A DNA stretch of 64,000 nt, taken from positions 1 through 64,000 of the forward strand of contig CAWEZX010000002.1 in assembly GCA_963813555.1 (NCBI GenBank), written 5' to 3'. Below the pieces are notes generated by a model, which saw nothing but the letters and a program-made list of their open reading frames with translations, was not told the DNA's origin and did not search any database. Both the position numbers and the translations under genes were made by a program. The stretch is from Roseiarcus sp963813555. GTDB taxonomy: Bacteria; Pseudomonadota; Alphaproteobacteria; Rhizobiales; Beijerinckiaceae. Shown in pieces: positions 12,757-20,841 of the stretch. The first letter of the stretch is position 1, and each line of letters opens with the position of its first letter.

Positions 12757-13356
12757 GAGTGTTTCCTTTCTCTTGAAGAGGCCGCCACTGCGGGGCCTCG
12801 ATGACGCCGCCCACGGATCGCGGGGCCTCATCGGCTTGGGGGCGCGGCGGGCGAGGGGGATCACCCGGGATTTTTCCGCAAAAGGGTTTTCTTCAAAAAA
12901 TCAAAGATGCGAAAACCCGAAAAACAAATAAGCGGAAAAATTTTGGGGATACGGCCGCCGCGGGCGTGCCCTTGCCCCAAAGCGGATGGGGTGCGAGTCC
13001 ATGGGTCTGAAGCGTCAGAGGCCCGCTTGTGGCAACGATGACAAGAGAACAGGAAACCAGCTTCCAGGGCTGCGGCGGCGCATTCATGAGAACGTGGTGA
13101 ACCGCCTGGATCCGGTGCTTGCCTTCGATACCACTGCTGTCTGTCCGGCCGGCCCGAGTGAGCAGCTACGCGCCAGGCTATGTGGTTTTATTGCGGCTGG
13201 CGGCGCCAAGACGCGACATCGCTTGCTGGCCCAATCGGTAAAGGCGAGCCTCGTTCCCCTTCGAGCGGAACATCGTTCCGGTTTGACGGAACGGGATTCC
13301 TGTCCAAGCAGGTGAAAGCCGGAACGGCGCTGCACGTCTGGCGGCCGATCAGATTA
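12757..13356. other. Gene-free stretch
   Basis: No supported gene. The overlapping ORFs on both strands have no family character. An AT-rich section at 12880-12950 with A-runs could hold promoter sequence for the minus-strand DUF736 and DUF4326 genes. Confidence 0.45.
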
Positions 13357-13522
13357 CTTCGGTTTTATTTTAGTGCGGAGGAGTGGCGCAATTTTGAGCT
13401 ATCGGATGGTTCGAACGGGTTCAAAATATCAAAAGGAGAGCGTGTACACGATGCCGTCTAACCGTTATGTCATTGATCTGTATCAGCTTTTCTTTCTTGT
13501 TCGGCAATATAATCCTGCATTT
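13357..13522. repeat. Partner copy of the 9531-9695 repeat
   Basis: This is the better-preserved copy. Its right part (from 13470) is the 3' end of the ankyrin gene; its left part is non-coding. The shared block CGTGTACAC with flanking GATGCCG is the clearest match. Confidence 0.55.
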
Positions 13523-13832
13523 CTTCGCTCGTTTCGAGCAGCGCGGCGATCAGGGAGGGCATGCGCCCTTCGCCGTCAGGAATGATCTTGATCCCGGCCT
13601 CGATCAGAAGTTTCGCCATGTCGAGGTTGTTGCGTCCAACGGCGAGATGCAGGGCGTTCAAGCCGGTCATTTCATCGACGTCGTCTATGAACAGCTTGCG
13701 GGAATAGGGATCATCTAGGACCGTGCGCATCTTCGCGATGTCGCCGGTCCAGGCGAGTTCGAGGAACGGAGAGAGCATGAGATATTTAGTGCTGTCGGGC
13801 TCCGGCGCTCCGCTGGCGAACTTATTCAGCAT
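13470..13832 (-). CDS. Ankyrin-repeat protein
   Basis: A 120-aa protein with one clear ankyrin repeat, MTGLNALHLAVGRNNLDMAK followed by LLIEAGIKI, and a preceding partial repeat (FLELAWTGDIAKMRTVLDD). Such domains mediate protein contacts. ATG 13832 lies inside the last codons of the upstream 211-aa gene (11-nt overlap), so the two are co-translated. The open frame extends further upstream, but only out-of-character residues precede this start. The C-terminal tail is acidic/charged. Confidence 0.75.
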   Translation of the reverse strand: MLNKFASGAPEPDSTKYLMLSPFLELAWTGDIAKMRTVLDDPYSRKLFIDDVDEMTGLNALHLAVGRNNLDMAKLLIEAGIKIIPDGEGRMPSLIAALLETSEEMQDYIAEQERKADTDQ

Positions 13833-14457
13833 GGCCAATTCTTTCGAGGGTCGTCTGGAGAAGCTGATAGGGGAGCGCGCCCCGTGCAAGCGGTCCGCCA
13901 TCATAAACCAGGCCGTAGAAGGTTTTGTTGGCGCTGTTGAGGTGCAGCATGTGGACGCGGGCTGTGCGCATGACGCGGTCTTTCAGAAGCGCCATGATGC
14001 CGGTCCCGGTGAAAACGAGCGCTCCATCATAAACCCTGGCGAGCTTCCCTGCTGAACGTTCGGTGACAGTATAGGATTTCCTGCTGTCGGGAGGATGGAT
14101 GGTCAACTCCGATAGGGGGGAATCGGCGGTCATTACGCGATAGACGCCGGCAATCGCATCGGGCTCCCGATTGTAAAACTCGCGCAGGCAATCGGCGATA
14201 CGGTGGGTTTCGAGCCGCTGGCCGGGAAGACGTTCTGCGAAACGGGCGCAGACGCCAACCGCCTTGTCGCCAACGCGGACAGTCCCATCCATAAAGCGCT
14301 GAAAGGTTTTAAAGCTAAAGCCCACGGTTTCAGGGGTGCTGCGCTCGGCGGTGCAAAGAGCCTTGTAGAGCTTTTCCACGCTCAGCCGGTTTTCCTTGGC
14401 ATAGCTGGCAAGAACGGCGCGAAAACGGGCGCGATCATTGTCGTTGTACGTGTCCAA
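13822..14457 (-). CDS. Conserved unknown protein, possible regulator
   Basis: A 211-aa protein, not recognised. The N-terminal 75 residues (RFRAVLASYAKENRLSVEKL, later FSFKTFQRFMDGT) look like an all-helical, HTH-like domain. The rest is beta-rich (KLARVYDGALVFTGTGIMAL, VHMLHLNSANKTFYGLVYDG) and could be a ligand-sensing domain. It is divergent from the 253-aa gene across a 52-bp gap (14458-14509) that would hold both promoters, so it may control the transfer operon. That role is inference from position. Confidence 0.55.
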   Translation of the reverse strand: MDTYNDNDRARFRAVLASYAKENRLSVEKLYKALCTAERSTPETVGFSFKTFQRFMDGTVRVGDKAVGVCARFAERLPGQRLETHRIADCLREFYNREPDAIAGVYRVMTADSPLSELTIHPPDSRKSYTVTERSAGKLARVYDGALVFTGTGIMALLKDRVMRTARVHMLHLNSANKTFYGLVYDGGPLARGALPYQLLQTTLERIGHAE

Positions 14458-14509
14458 GATGTGTCCTCCCGGAGACGCATTTCGATAGTGAATTTATCGA
14501 GGTGCGTCC

Positions 14510-15271
14510 ATGGTGAGCAAGAGAAACAGTCCGGAGACGGCGGAAGAATTTCAGCGAATAATCGTGCAGGAGGGGTTTGCCCCTGCCTTCGCGGAGCAAG
14601 GATACAAGCTTCCTCCAAAGATCGATATTGATTTCGGGTACACTTCGCACGGGACCCGGAAGGGGCCGGTGGGGGAGTATTACGAAGGGGCCGCCACGAC
14701 CAACGGCGTGCCGAAGATGAATATCCGCTGCCACACGGCGGATCTCGATGAAATTCTCAAAGCCATTGGCCATCAATGCCTGCATGCCGCCGTAGGCGCG
14801 GCGGACGGCCATGGCAAGAAGTTCCGCGATGTCGCGCTGCGGATGCAGTACGTCGGCGGGAGCATGAAGGAGGTGGTGCCGGGCCCGACGCTGATGATGC
14901 GTGTACACGCTTTCGCCGAGGCCCTGGGACCATTCCCGCGTGGCGCCCTCAAATTCGAGACCCACGACCATGCCGGGGTCGAGAAACCGCCGAAGCTCTC
15001 TGCGGACAGCCCTGAGCGGCAGAAAAACCGCCATCTGAAGTGCGAATGCAGGATCGATGATTGCGGGTACATCGCCAACGTCAGCGCCAAAAACCTGCGG
15101 GAGAAAGGAGCGCCGCTCTGCCCGTTGCATAAGCTTCCGATGTGGCATGTGCCACTGCCGGATCCTCCGAAGGAAGAGCCTGTCGATGCGACGTGGCGTG
15201 AGGTTGGGCCGGACCTTCCGAAGGAATCCCCACCGCTGCAGATCGAGCATCAGCCGGCGGGCAGCAAATGA
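14510..15271 (+). CDS. SprT-like protein with HQxxH instead of HExxH
   Basis: A 253-aa protein resembling the SprT-like putative zinc proteases of phages and plasmids. A helix IGHQCLHAAVGAADGHGKKF (residues about 86-105) corresponds to the zinc-binding HExxH plus downstream H, but the catalytic Glu is Gln (HQCLH, residues 88-92). A C-terminal zinc ribbon follows (KCECRIDDCGY, then PLCPLHKLPMWH, about residues 178-206), and the end is proline-rich. It heads the plus-strand transfer operon and overlaps the coupling-protein start by 4 nt (ATGA). Loss of Glu suggests a non-proteolytic, perhaps DNA- or protein-binding, role. Confidence 0.65.
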   Translation: MVSKRNSPETAEEFQRIIVQEGFAPAFAEQGYKLPPKIDIDFGYTSHGTRKGPVGEYYEGAATTNGVPKMNIRCHTADLDEILKAIGHQCLHAAVGAADGHGKKFRDVALRMQYVGGSMKEVVPGPTLMMRVHAFAEALGPFPRGALKFETHDHAGVEKPPKLSADSPERQKNRHLKCECRIDDCGYIANVSAKNLREKGAPLCPLHKLPMWHVPLPDPPKEEPVDATWREVGPDLPKESPPLQIEHQPAGSK

Positions 15272-16248
15272 AAAATCTGGCTGTGTTCGGCGGCGGCATA
15301 GGTGTTGGCGTCTGGCTGCTCTTTGTGAATCTTCTCGGCCTGACCGGCGATGTGGCGGGCATGGGAATGATCGCGTCCCTTCTTGCCGGCGCTGTCGCCG
15401 CGAAAGCGGTGCAGCGCAGCCTGCTAGGGGCGTCCTCCGGGTTCTGGCATTCGGTGCCGGGCCGGTGGCTGATCGGACGCGTTGCGGGATTGGCCGTGAT
15501 CCTGCTGCTGGTGTTCCCGGTGTTTTACGGGGTCATGCTCGCCGGCGGTCAGCTGTTGCTTGAGGTGTACGACCTGGCGGGAGCGAAGGTCGCCACAATG
15601 GCGCAAATTCCCGTCGGGATCGGAATGTATCTCGCCACGGCGGTTCTTGTCTGGCAGCTGCGCACGCCCGCAAAGGTGATCATCGGCAGGAGCACGCGCA
15701 AACCGAGGGCCTGGTATCGCAGCTTCACCATGGGCCGCGGAGGTTCGGCCGGTTTTGCGTCAATCCTGGAGGAGTGGGCCAACCGGTGGCAGCCGGGGAT
15801 GATCTTCCTCGGGCATAGCCTTCATGACCGGCACTGGCCGGTCGGTGTGAAGGACGACCGCATGCTGATGACATTGGCCGGCAATGGCGGCGGCAAGGGG
15901 GAGAGCGCCATCATCAATAATCTGCTCACCTATCCGGGCTCGGTATTCGTCAATGACACCAAAGGCCAGAACGCCGCGGTGACGGCACCGGTTCGGCGGG
16001 CCATGGGGCATGACGTCTTCGTGCTGGCCCCGTTCGCCCAGGAGACCGCGTATCTCAATCCCCTGGCTGGCGTTGACCCGGAAGCAGCCGACTATGTCGA
16101 GCGGATCAAGGGCATTGCCGAGGCTCTCGTGATCGCCACCGATGAAAAGAACCGCGTATGGGCGGAATGGTCGAAGATCGTGATCGAAGGCCTGATCGAC
16201 CTGGAAATCCGTTACCACGAAGAGGAGGTGCAAGGTGAGGAATCCTAA
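15268..16248 (+). CDS. Type IV coupling protein (VirD4/TraG), N-terminal half
   Basis: A 326-aa protein with three or four membrane segments in the first 150 residues (for example MKNLAVFGGGIGVGVWLLFV and GLAVILLLVFPVFYGVMLAG) and then the Walker A LAGNGGGKGES at about residues 203-213. This is the front half of VirD4/TraG, the inner-membrane ATPase that feeds DNA to a type IV secretion channel. It ends in EEEVQGEES; the second half begins 14 nt earlier in another frame. No VirB genes are in the window, so the channel must be elsewhere. Confidence 0.85.
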   Translation: MKNLAVFGGGIGVGVWLLFVNLLGLTGDVAGMGMIASLLAGAVAAKAVQRSLLGASSGFWHSVPGRWLIGRVAGLAVILLLVFPVFYGVMLAGGQLLLEVYDLAGAKVATMAQIPVGIGMYLATAVLVWQLRTPAKVIIGRSTRKPRAWYRSFTMGRGGSAGFASILEEWANRWQPGMIFLGHSLHDRHWPVGVKDDRMLMTLAGNGGGKGESAIINNLLTYPGSVFVNDTKGQNAAVTAPVRRAMGHDVFVLAPFAQETAYLNPLAGVDPEAADYVERIKGIAEALVIATDEKNRVWAEWSKIVIEGLIDLEIRYHEEEVQGEES

Positions 16249-17167
16249 CCCGTCCCTTATCGGGGTTCAGGCGTATCTGACCGATGAACGGCTGGCGAAG
16301 AAGGGCAGCGCCATGCTGCGTACAATGTCTGACCTTGGCGGCCTTTCTGAAGAGGCGGCGGCGCTCCTGTCGCAGGCGGCGGAAGAAACGATCGGCGGCA
16401 TCATGGCGAATGCCATGTCGCATATGGCCTGGCTGAAAAGCGCGGGCATGCAGAGGATGTTCTCGAAGTCCGATTTCGCGCCTGAGGACATCAATAACGG
16501 TCATACGAGCGTGTATTTCGCGTTGCCGCCGGAGATGCTGGGTTTTCATGAGCGGGCGTTGCGGTTGGTAACAAACACGATGGTGAACGCGGCGTTCAAA
16601 GGCCGAAAGGTGAAGGGCAAGCCGGCGACGCTTTTTATTCTGGACGAAGCGGCGGGGCTGGGAGCGTTGCCGATCTTGCTGAAGGCCGCCGCGATCCTGC
16701 GCGGTTTCGGTGCCCGCGTGTGGTTTTTCTATCAGGCTATAAGTCAGCCCGTGGGCCTGTTCGGAAAAAACGTCGAGACGCTTTTTGCCAATGCGGCGCA
16801 AGTGCAGGTCTTCGCGCTGAACGACAGGGAGGGGCAGGAATACATCGAGAAACGCCTCGGCGGCCGCGTGCTGTGGCGGCGGAAGGTCACGAAGACGCAG
16901 TTCGGCGATGTCGTTGAATATGAACCGTCCGCCGCTTTCTCTCTGCGCAATAACGAGGAGGTCGGCCGCGCGACAGGCCGGCCGTCTGGCCTGCAGATCG
17001 TTCTCAATGAGGGCAGCGATCCGTTCCTGCTGCGCCGCACGTCCTACCGGAAGATGTTCAAGCCCGGCGAATACGACCCGGATCCGTTTGAGCCCGCGCA
17101 GGGTGGCACGTTGAGCCGCGTCCTTGGAAGATTTTGGGTCCTGCTGGGGCCGCTGTCCAAGCGGTGA
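16235..17167 (+). CDS. Type IV coupling protein, C-terminal half (separate overlapping ORF)
   Basis: A 310-aa protein carrying the Walker B and later part of VirD4/TraG: ATLFILDEAAGLG at about residue 131, then FYQAISQPVGLFG and NDREGQEYIEKRLGG. It starts at GTG 16235, 6 nt after a perfect AGGAGG (16223-16228), overlapping the N-terminal half by 14 nt. This could be a simple frameshift in one gene or a real two-subunit arrangement with translational coupling; the strong Shine-Dalgarno supports the latter. Its last 18 codons (VLGRFWVLLGPLSKR) recur twice downstream. Confidence 0.8.
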   Translation: MRNPNPSLIGVQAYLTDERLAKKGSAMLRTMSDLGGLSEEAAALLSQAAEETIGGIMANAMSHMAWLKSAGMQRMFSKSDFAPEDINNGHTSVYFALPPEMLGFHERALRLVTNTMVNAAFKGRKVKGKPATLFILDEAAGLGALPILLKAAAILRGFGARVWFFYQAISQPVGLFGKNVETLFANAAQVQVFALNDREGQEYIEKRLGGRVLWRRKVTKTQFGDVVEYEPSAAFSLRNNEEVGRATGRPSGLQIVLNEGSDPFLLRRTSYRKMFKPGEYDPDPFEPAQGGTLSRVLGRFWVLLGPLSKR

Positions 17168-17218
17168 CCAAGGGGTCGAGCCATCTCCAGACACGTAAAA
17201 TGTATCTGGATAAGGGTC
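17122..17218 (+). repeat. Copy 1 of repeated coupling-gene tail plus leader
   Basis: About 97 bp: the last codons of the coupling-protein gene, TGACCA, then a palindrome and RBS. Similar blocks occur at 18391-18488 and 21875-21976. Shared features in order are an A/T block (AAGATTTT, or AAGAATTTT), TGTCC, GTGACCA, then the dyad TCCAGAYAC...GTATCTGGA. Confidence 0.75.
17186..17210. promoter_or_regulatory. Palindromic operator/leader, copy 1
   Basis: Inverted repeat TCCAGACAC (17186-17194) and TGTATCTGGA (17201-17210) around a short AT-rich centre, ending 8 nt before the start codon at 17219. The same dyad precedes the genes at 18489 and 21977. It could bind a dimeric regulator or form an RNA hairpin next to the ribosome-binding site. 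Confidence 0.6.
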
Positions 17219-17947
17219 ATGGGCCACAAACCGAAGCGCTTCGACCTGGCCGGGATGCATCCGGATGAGGTGTGCGGGGCGCTCGGCGAGCTGGCCAGGA
17301 CTGACCAGGAAATCGGGAGACAGGTCGGCCTGGAAAGGATCACGCGGGTCTGGGCGCAAAGCCGGCCTTCGCCGTCTGCGGAACATTTCGACGCCGATGC
17401 GCAGCTTTTTCTGGCAAGCGGCGTGCAGTTTATCGATGGCTGCACGAAGGACTTGCCGGCCGGCTTAAGCAGGCAGCAGCACCAGGTCCGGGACCGGTGC
17501 AACGAGCTCGCCGGTTCGATGGAGAAAGTTCTGGCAAAACGCCTGGATGAGCAGCCGGCAAAGACATGGAGTTTCGTGAAGGTGAATGTCTCGCCCTGGG
17601 TCCGGGGTGAGGAGACGCTCTCCATGGAAAAGACCGCTCAGGCGGTCAGGGACCTTCTTCGCTTGCACTTCGAGGGCAGCGCCTGGAAGGCCGGCATGGC
17701 CCAGCGCGCCTATTGGGAATGGGAGAGGAAACTACCCGCCGAATGCGAAAAAACGGGCATCTTTCCGCCAATGTCGGACGGCGCGCGGTCATGGAATTCA
17801 TTCATGGACCGTGTCGACAAGGAGCGGCAGTGCAGCGAGCTCAAAGGTCAGCACTGGCGGGATGTCAATGTCTGCGAAGATGTTGATTTTTCGCAGGTCA
17901 TGAACTTCCGGGCGACGTACCGTACTCGGCCGCGGCAGAGGATGTGA
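17219..17947 (+). CDS. Unknown transfer-operon protein, paralogue A
   Basis: A 242-aa soluble, charged protein of unknown function. It begins MGHKPKRFDLAGMHPDEVCG and ends VDFSQVMNFRATYRTRPRQR. It is a paralogue of the protein encoded at 18489-19256: both share the start, the HFEGSAWKAGMAQR segment (about residue 155) and the end. No signal peptide, membrane segment or catalytic motif is visible. Its stop overlaps the next start (TGATG). Lying right after the coupling protein and under the palindromic leader suggests a role in DNA transfer or its control. Confidence 0.75.
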   Translation: MGHKPKRFDLAGMHPDEVCGALGELARTDQEIGRQVGLERITRVWAQSRPSPSAEHFDADAQLFLASGVQFIDGCTKDLPAGLSRQQHQVRDRCNELAGSMEKVLAKRLDEQPAKTWSFVKVNVSPWVRGEETLSMEKTAQAVRDLLRLHFEGSAWKAGMAQRAYWEWERKLPAECEKTGIFPPMSDGARSWNSFMDRVDKERQCSELKGQHWRDVNVCEDVDFSQVMNFRATYRTRPRQRM

Positions 17948-18324
17948 TGGCGACGACGGGGCAGCGCTTTCGGCGCGAAGCATGGCGGGACGCGCGGGTG
18001 AACTTCATTGCGCCATGTCAGGGGGAAAGCGAGCGCGAGGGTGCGGTTATCGCCGTGCTGAGAAGAAATTTCAGAGAGGGCCCTGCAGCCGCCGCCAATG
18101 CGCAGGCAGCCTATAAGTCGTGGATGCATGGCGTAGTCGAGGTTGGCGGCTCCGATCCAATGCCCGCCGCAGCACGGCGCTGGAGCGGATTTCTTGAGGA
18201 ATGGGCTCGGTACGATTTAGGGAATATCGGCGGCCCCGCGGATATCGGCGGCATCGATTTCAGTCAGGCGCCGAAAGGGACGCCGGAGCAGAAGCCGAAA
18301 CAACGAATGCGAATGAGGATGTGA
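17947..18324 (+). CDS. Unknown small protein
   Basis: A 125-aa protein, not recognised. A helical N-terminal part (QRFRREAWRDARVNF) is followed by an Ala-rich middle and a basic tail (EQKPKQRMRMRM) like the tails of its operon neighbours (RPRQRM, LKPLQRM). ATG 17947 overlaps the previous stop as TGATG, so it is translationally coupled. No equivalent exists in the second paralogue unit, suggesting loss there or gain here. Confidence 0.6.
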   Translation: MATTGQRFRREAWRDARVNFIAPCQGESEREGAVIAVLRRNFREGPAAAANAQAAYKSWMHGVVEVGGSDPMPAAARRWSGFLEEWARYDLGNIGGPADIGGIDFSQAPKGTPEQKPKQRMRMRM

Positions 18325-18326
18325 CC

Positions 18327-18437
18327 ATGGCCCGTCCGGCGCGCAAACAGTTCCGGGTTGAGCCGCCGCAGGGCGGCATGCGCAAGGGGGCGTTTGAAAG
18401 AATTTTCGCCCTGCCGGGGTTGGTGTCCAGGAAGTGA
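18327..18437 (+). pseudogene. Chimeric short ORF: start of coiled-coil gene fused to coupling-protein tail
   Basis: A 36-codon ORF. The first residues MARPARKQF match the start of the 19259 coiled-coil protein (MARPVRKQF); the end FERIFALPGLVSRK matches the tail of the coupling protein. It is the scar of the recombination that produced the tandem duplication in this operon. It may still be translated, but it is unlikely to have the parent function. Confidence 0.6.
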
Positions 18438-18457
18438 CCAGAGGGGCTCACCATAAT

Positions 18458-18480
18458 TCCAGATACGTACAGTGTCTGGA
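18458..18480. promoter_or_regulatory. Palindromic operator/leader, copy 2
   Basis: TCCAGATAC (18458-18466) and GTGTCTGGA (18472-18480) form the same dyad as at 17186, again just upstream of a paralogue start (18489). It lies in copy 2 of the repeated block, which starts at about 18391. Confidence 0.6.
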
Positions 18481-18488
18481 GCAGGGTG

Positions 18489-19256
18489 ATGGGGTTACGA
18501 CCGAAGCGCTTCGATGTCGCCGGGGCACATCCCGATGAAGTTTACGGGGCTGTGGCCGACCTGGTGAGGGCGGTCGATCAGGTCGGCGACCAGTGGGCGC
18601 ATGTGGAGGTGTTTCCGCGCGATTTGCGATCGGAGGCTGCGCAGTGGCGGCAGACGCGGCCGATGCGGTTCGCGGCCGATAACCTCGATGCGGACGTGCA
18701 GCAGTTCATGGCGCAGGGCGTGCGGATTCTGGACCGCGCGAAGAAGGAATTGCCGGTCGGCCTGAGCGGCAATCATGAACAGGCGCGGAATCGCTGCGAC
18801 TTGCTGGCTCAATCCATGGAAAAGGTGCTGCAGAAGCGCCTGCAGGGCGAGCCGGCGGCGAAAGCCTGGAACTACGTCAAGGTTAGCGCGACGCCGGCGA
18901 CGGTAAAGCAGCCCGGACAGACCGGCTTGAGCGTCGAGAAGACGGTCCAGGCGGTGAAGGACATTGCGCGCAGCCATTTCGAGGGCAGCGCGTGGAAGGC
19001 CGGCATGGCCCAGAGGACCTATCATCTCTGGGCGCGGAATGCAGAGGAACATGCCGAAAAGACGGGCATGTACCCGCCGATGCCCGAAGGCGCCCGGTCG
19101 TGGCATGCCTTTATGTCGCGCGCCGACAATGAGCGTCTGCGCAGCGCGCTCAAAGGCGAGCACTGGGCGCATGTGGACGTCAACGAGGGCATCGACTTTT
19201 CGCAAGTCATGAACTTCGCGGCGACGTACCGGCAACGGCCGCGGCAGAGGATGTGA
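18489..19256 (+). CDS. Unknown transfer-operon protein, paralogue B
   Basis: A 255-aa paralogue of the 17219 gene, with MGLRPKRFDVAGAHPDEVYG at the start and GIDFSQVMNFAATYRQRPRQ at the end. The middle holds LPVGLSGNHEQARNRCDLLA and HFEGSAWKAGMAQRTYHLWA. ATG 18489 is preferred over the GTG just before it, because it aligns with the paralogue start. The pair probably arose with the duplicated leader. Function unknown; both copies are intact, which argues that both are kept. Confidence 0.75.
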   Translation: MGLRPKRFDVAGAHPDEVYGAVADLVRAVDQVGDQWAHVEVFPRDLRSEAAQWRQTRPMRFAADNLDADVQQFMAQGVRILDRAKKELPVGLSGNHEQARNRCDLLAQSMEKVLQKRLQGEPAAKAWNYVKVSATPATVKQPGQTGLSVEKTVQAVKDIARSHFEGSAWKAGMAQRTYHLWARNAEEHAEKTGMYPPMPEGARSWHAFMSRADNERLRSALKGEHWAHVDVNEGIDFSQVMNFAATYRQRPRQRM

Positions 19257-19258
19257 CC

Positions 19259-19870
19259 ATGGCCCGTCCAGTCCGCAAACAGTTCAAAAGCGCGAATGAG
19301 GGCACTGTGCCGCCGCCCGCCGCCGCCAATGACGAAGCCCTGCTGAAAAGGGCGCAGGACACCGTCCGCGTCAAACAGGAAGTGTCCCGGCAGAATTTGC
19401 TGCATCTGCAGGGGCTTGAAATCAAGCACCTGGAGAATGAGCGAAAGTTCATCACCCAGGAGAAGGCGAAGGACGTTTCGACCTTCAACAACAAGGAAAT
19501 TGCCGCGATTAACAACCGCTATGACCGCCTGATCCACCGGATGGAGCGCCAGCACAACAGCTTTCTCGGCAAGCTGTCCCGGGTCTTCGGCGGTCACAAG
19601 CGCCAGCAGCGGCAGATCGAACGCGTCAATACTGAGCGTGACAAGGTGGTGGGCGAGAGGACGAAGCAGCATGTCCGCCGCGAGGCGCAGCGGCAAAGGT
19701 CCCTGACCGAGCACGATGTGAAGGTCGAGAACGACCTGCAGCACGCCCGCGAAAAGCATGCGGAGGCGCGGGAAAAGCAGCGGCAGAGCCATGAGCAGGG
19801 ATTCGATCACGCGGTGAAACAGGAAGTGCAGCGATTAACGCATGTGCTGAAGCCGCTGCAGAGGATGTGA
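19259..19870 (+). CDS. Coiled-coil protein of the transfer operon
   Basis: A 203-aa highly charged protein, almost entirely helical from residue 25 on. Heptad-like stretches include ELEIKHLENERKFITQEKAK-type and RQIERVNTERDKVVGERTKQ segments, so a long coiled coil is likely. It starts MARPVRKQF and ends VLKPLQRM. No enzyme motif is visible. It sits two bases after paralogue B and overlaps or abuts the next gene, so it is part of the operon and may be a structural or scaffolding partner. Confidence 0.7.
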   Translation: MARPVRKQFKSANEGTVPPPAAANDEALLKRAQDTVRVKQEVSRQNLLHLQGLEIKHLENERKFITQEKAKDVSTFNNKEIAAINNRYDRLIHRMERQHNSFLGKLSRVFGGHKRQQRQIERVNTERDKVVGERTKQHVRREAQRQRSLTEHDVKVENDLQHAREKHAEAREKQRQSHEQGFDHAVKQEVQRLTHVLKPLQRM

Positions 19871-19872
19871 GG

Positions 19873-20352
19873 ATGTTCGGTCGCAAAAAAAGTCAGGGTT
19901 CTGTTGGTAAAGAGAGGGCCTTGTCATTGAGCGAAATTCTCGGCTGCGATGAATTGGAGCCGCCGGAAAGTAGGCTCCAGCGGGCCACGTTTCTAGATTT
20001 ATTCAGCGCTCAAAATCGCGCGCAGCTTGAACAATGGAAGGGGAATGGGGCCGCGAGCGGAGCGTTGAGTCTGCTTTACGACGAAGCCGTTAATCGCGAT
20101 CTCGAGCACCGCTTCATGCTGGAACATATGCTGTGGCTGAAGCGGCAGTCCATTGCCGGGTTATTTGAAGCATACGGACGCAGCAAAGAGTTATTCGGAG
20201 AAGAACGGGGCAGGGAACTCAGCGCTCTTTCAGGCGAGGGCAGGGACTGGATTAGCGCGGTGATGATAATCAACCGCGCGGTGCAACAGGATCTGCGCCT
20301 GTCGAAGGAAATCGACAAAATGAGGGTCGACGATGACGAACCTGATTGCTGA
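19873..20352 (+). CDS. Unknown protein
   Basis: A 159-aa protein, not recognised. The N-terminus is basic (MFGRKKSQGSVGKERA); the rest is helical and acidic (LFSAQNRAQLEQWKG, LYDEAVNRDLEHRFMLEHML). ATG 19873 is preferred; an in-frame GTG at 19867 overlaps the previous stop. The end overlaps the next gene by 20 nt. Part of the transfer-linked operon by spacing. Confidence 0.6.
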   Translation: MFGRKKSQGSVGKERALSLSEILGCDELEPPESRLQRATFLDLFSAQNRAQLEQWKGNGAASGALSLLYDEAVNRDLEHRFMLEHMLWLKRQSIAGLFEAYGRSKELFGEERGRELSALSGEGRDWISAVMIINRAVQQDLRLSKEIDKMRVDDDEPDC

Positions 20353-20824
20353 TAAGCAAACCGCCGCCGTCGCCCGCTATCAGGCCATGGCCGGGCAGGT
20401 GAAGGATCTGCCTGCAGCCGCCGCACGGCAGGCCAGGGCGGATCAGCGGTGCCATGCGGAAATCTACCTGCCGAAGCGCGGCAAGCGCGTGGCGGCACCG
20501 CTGTTGATGATCCGGTTCCTTGTCAACGTCTGCGGCCTGAGCCTGGGCGAGGCGTCGCAGGCCGTGCGGGCGGAGATGCTGAAAGACTGGAAACAATCCT
20601 GGGAGCCGCAGGGCGAACCGTGCTGCGGGACGGCGGATCGGCTGCTCAAGGCAACTGGCGACATTTTGGACGCCATGGCCCTCGCGCGGTTTTACGGCTG
20701 GATCGCCTTTCAGCCGGACGACTGGAGGGCGGTGCGCGATGAGCTTGCGGTGATCAAGGTCACGGAGGAAGCCACGGGCGTCGAGAACTGGCTGGAGACG
20801 GCAAAGGCAGTGCCGGCGGATTAA
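20333..20824 (+). CDS. Unknown protein
   Basis: A 163-aa protein, not recognised. It contains a helical N-terminus (AVARYQAMAGQVKDLPAAAA) and a hydrophobic helix (PLLMIRFLVNVCGLSLGEAS, residues about 57-76) that may be amphipathic rather than membrane-spanning. A Cys pair occurs in GEPCCGTADR. Overlap with the previous gene and an 18-nt gap to the J-domain gene place it in the same operon. Confidence 0.6.
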   Translation: MTNLIADKQTAAVARYQAMAGQVKDLPAAAARQARADQRCHAEIYLPKRGKRVAAPLLMIRFLVNVCGLSLGEASQAVRAEMLKDWKQSWEPQGEPCCGTADRLLKATGDILDAMALARFYGWIAFQPDDWRAVRDELAVIKVTEEATGVENWLETAKAVPAD

Positions 20825-20841
20825 GAGCGGAGATCGGGTCG

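Noticed and set aside
16106..17386. 426-aa minus-strand frame across the coupling-protein gene
   Set aside because: Antisense shadow of a conserved gene; no recognisable domain.
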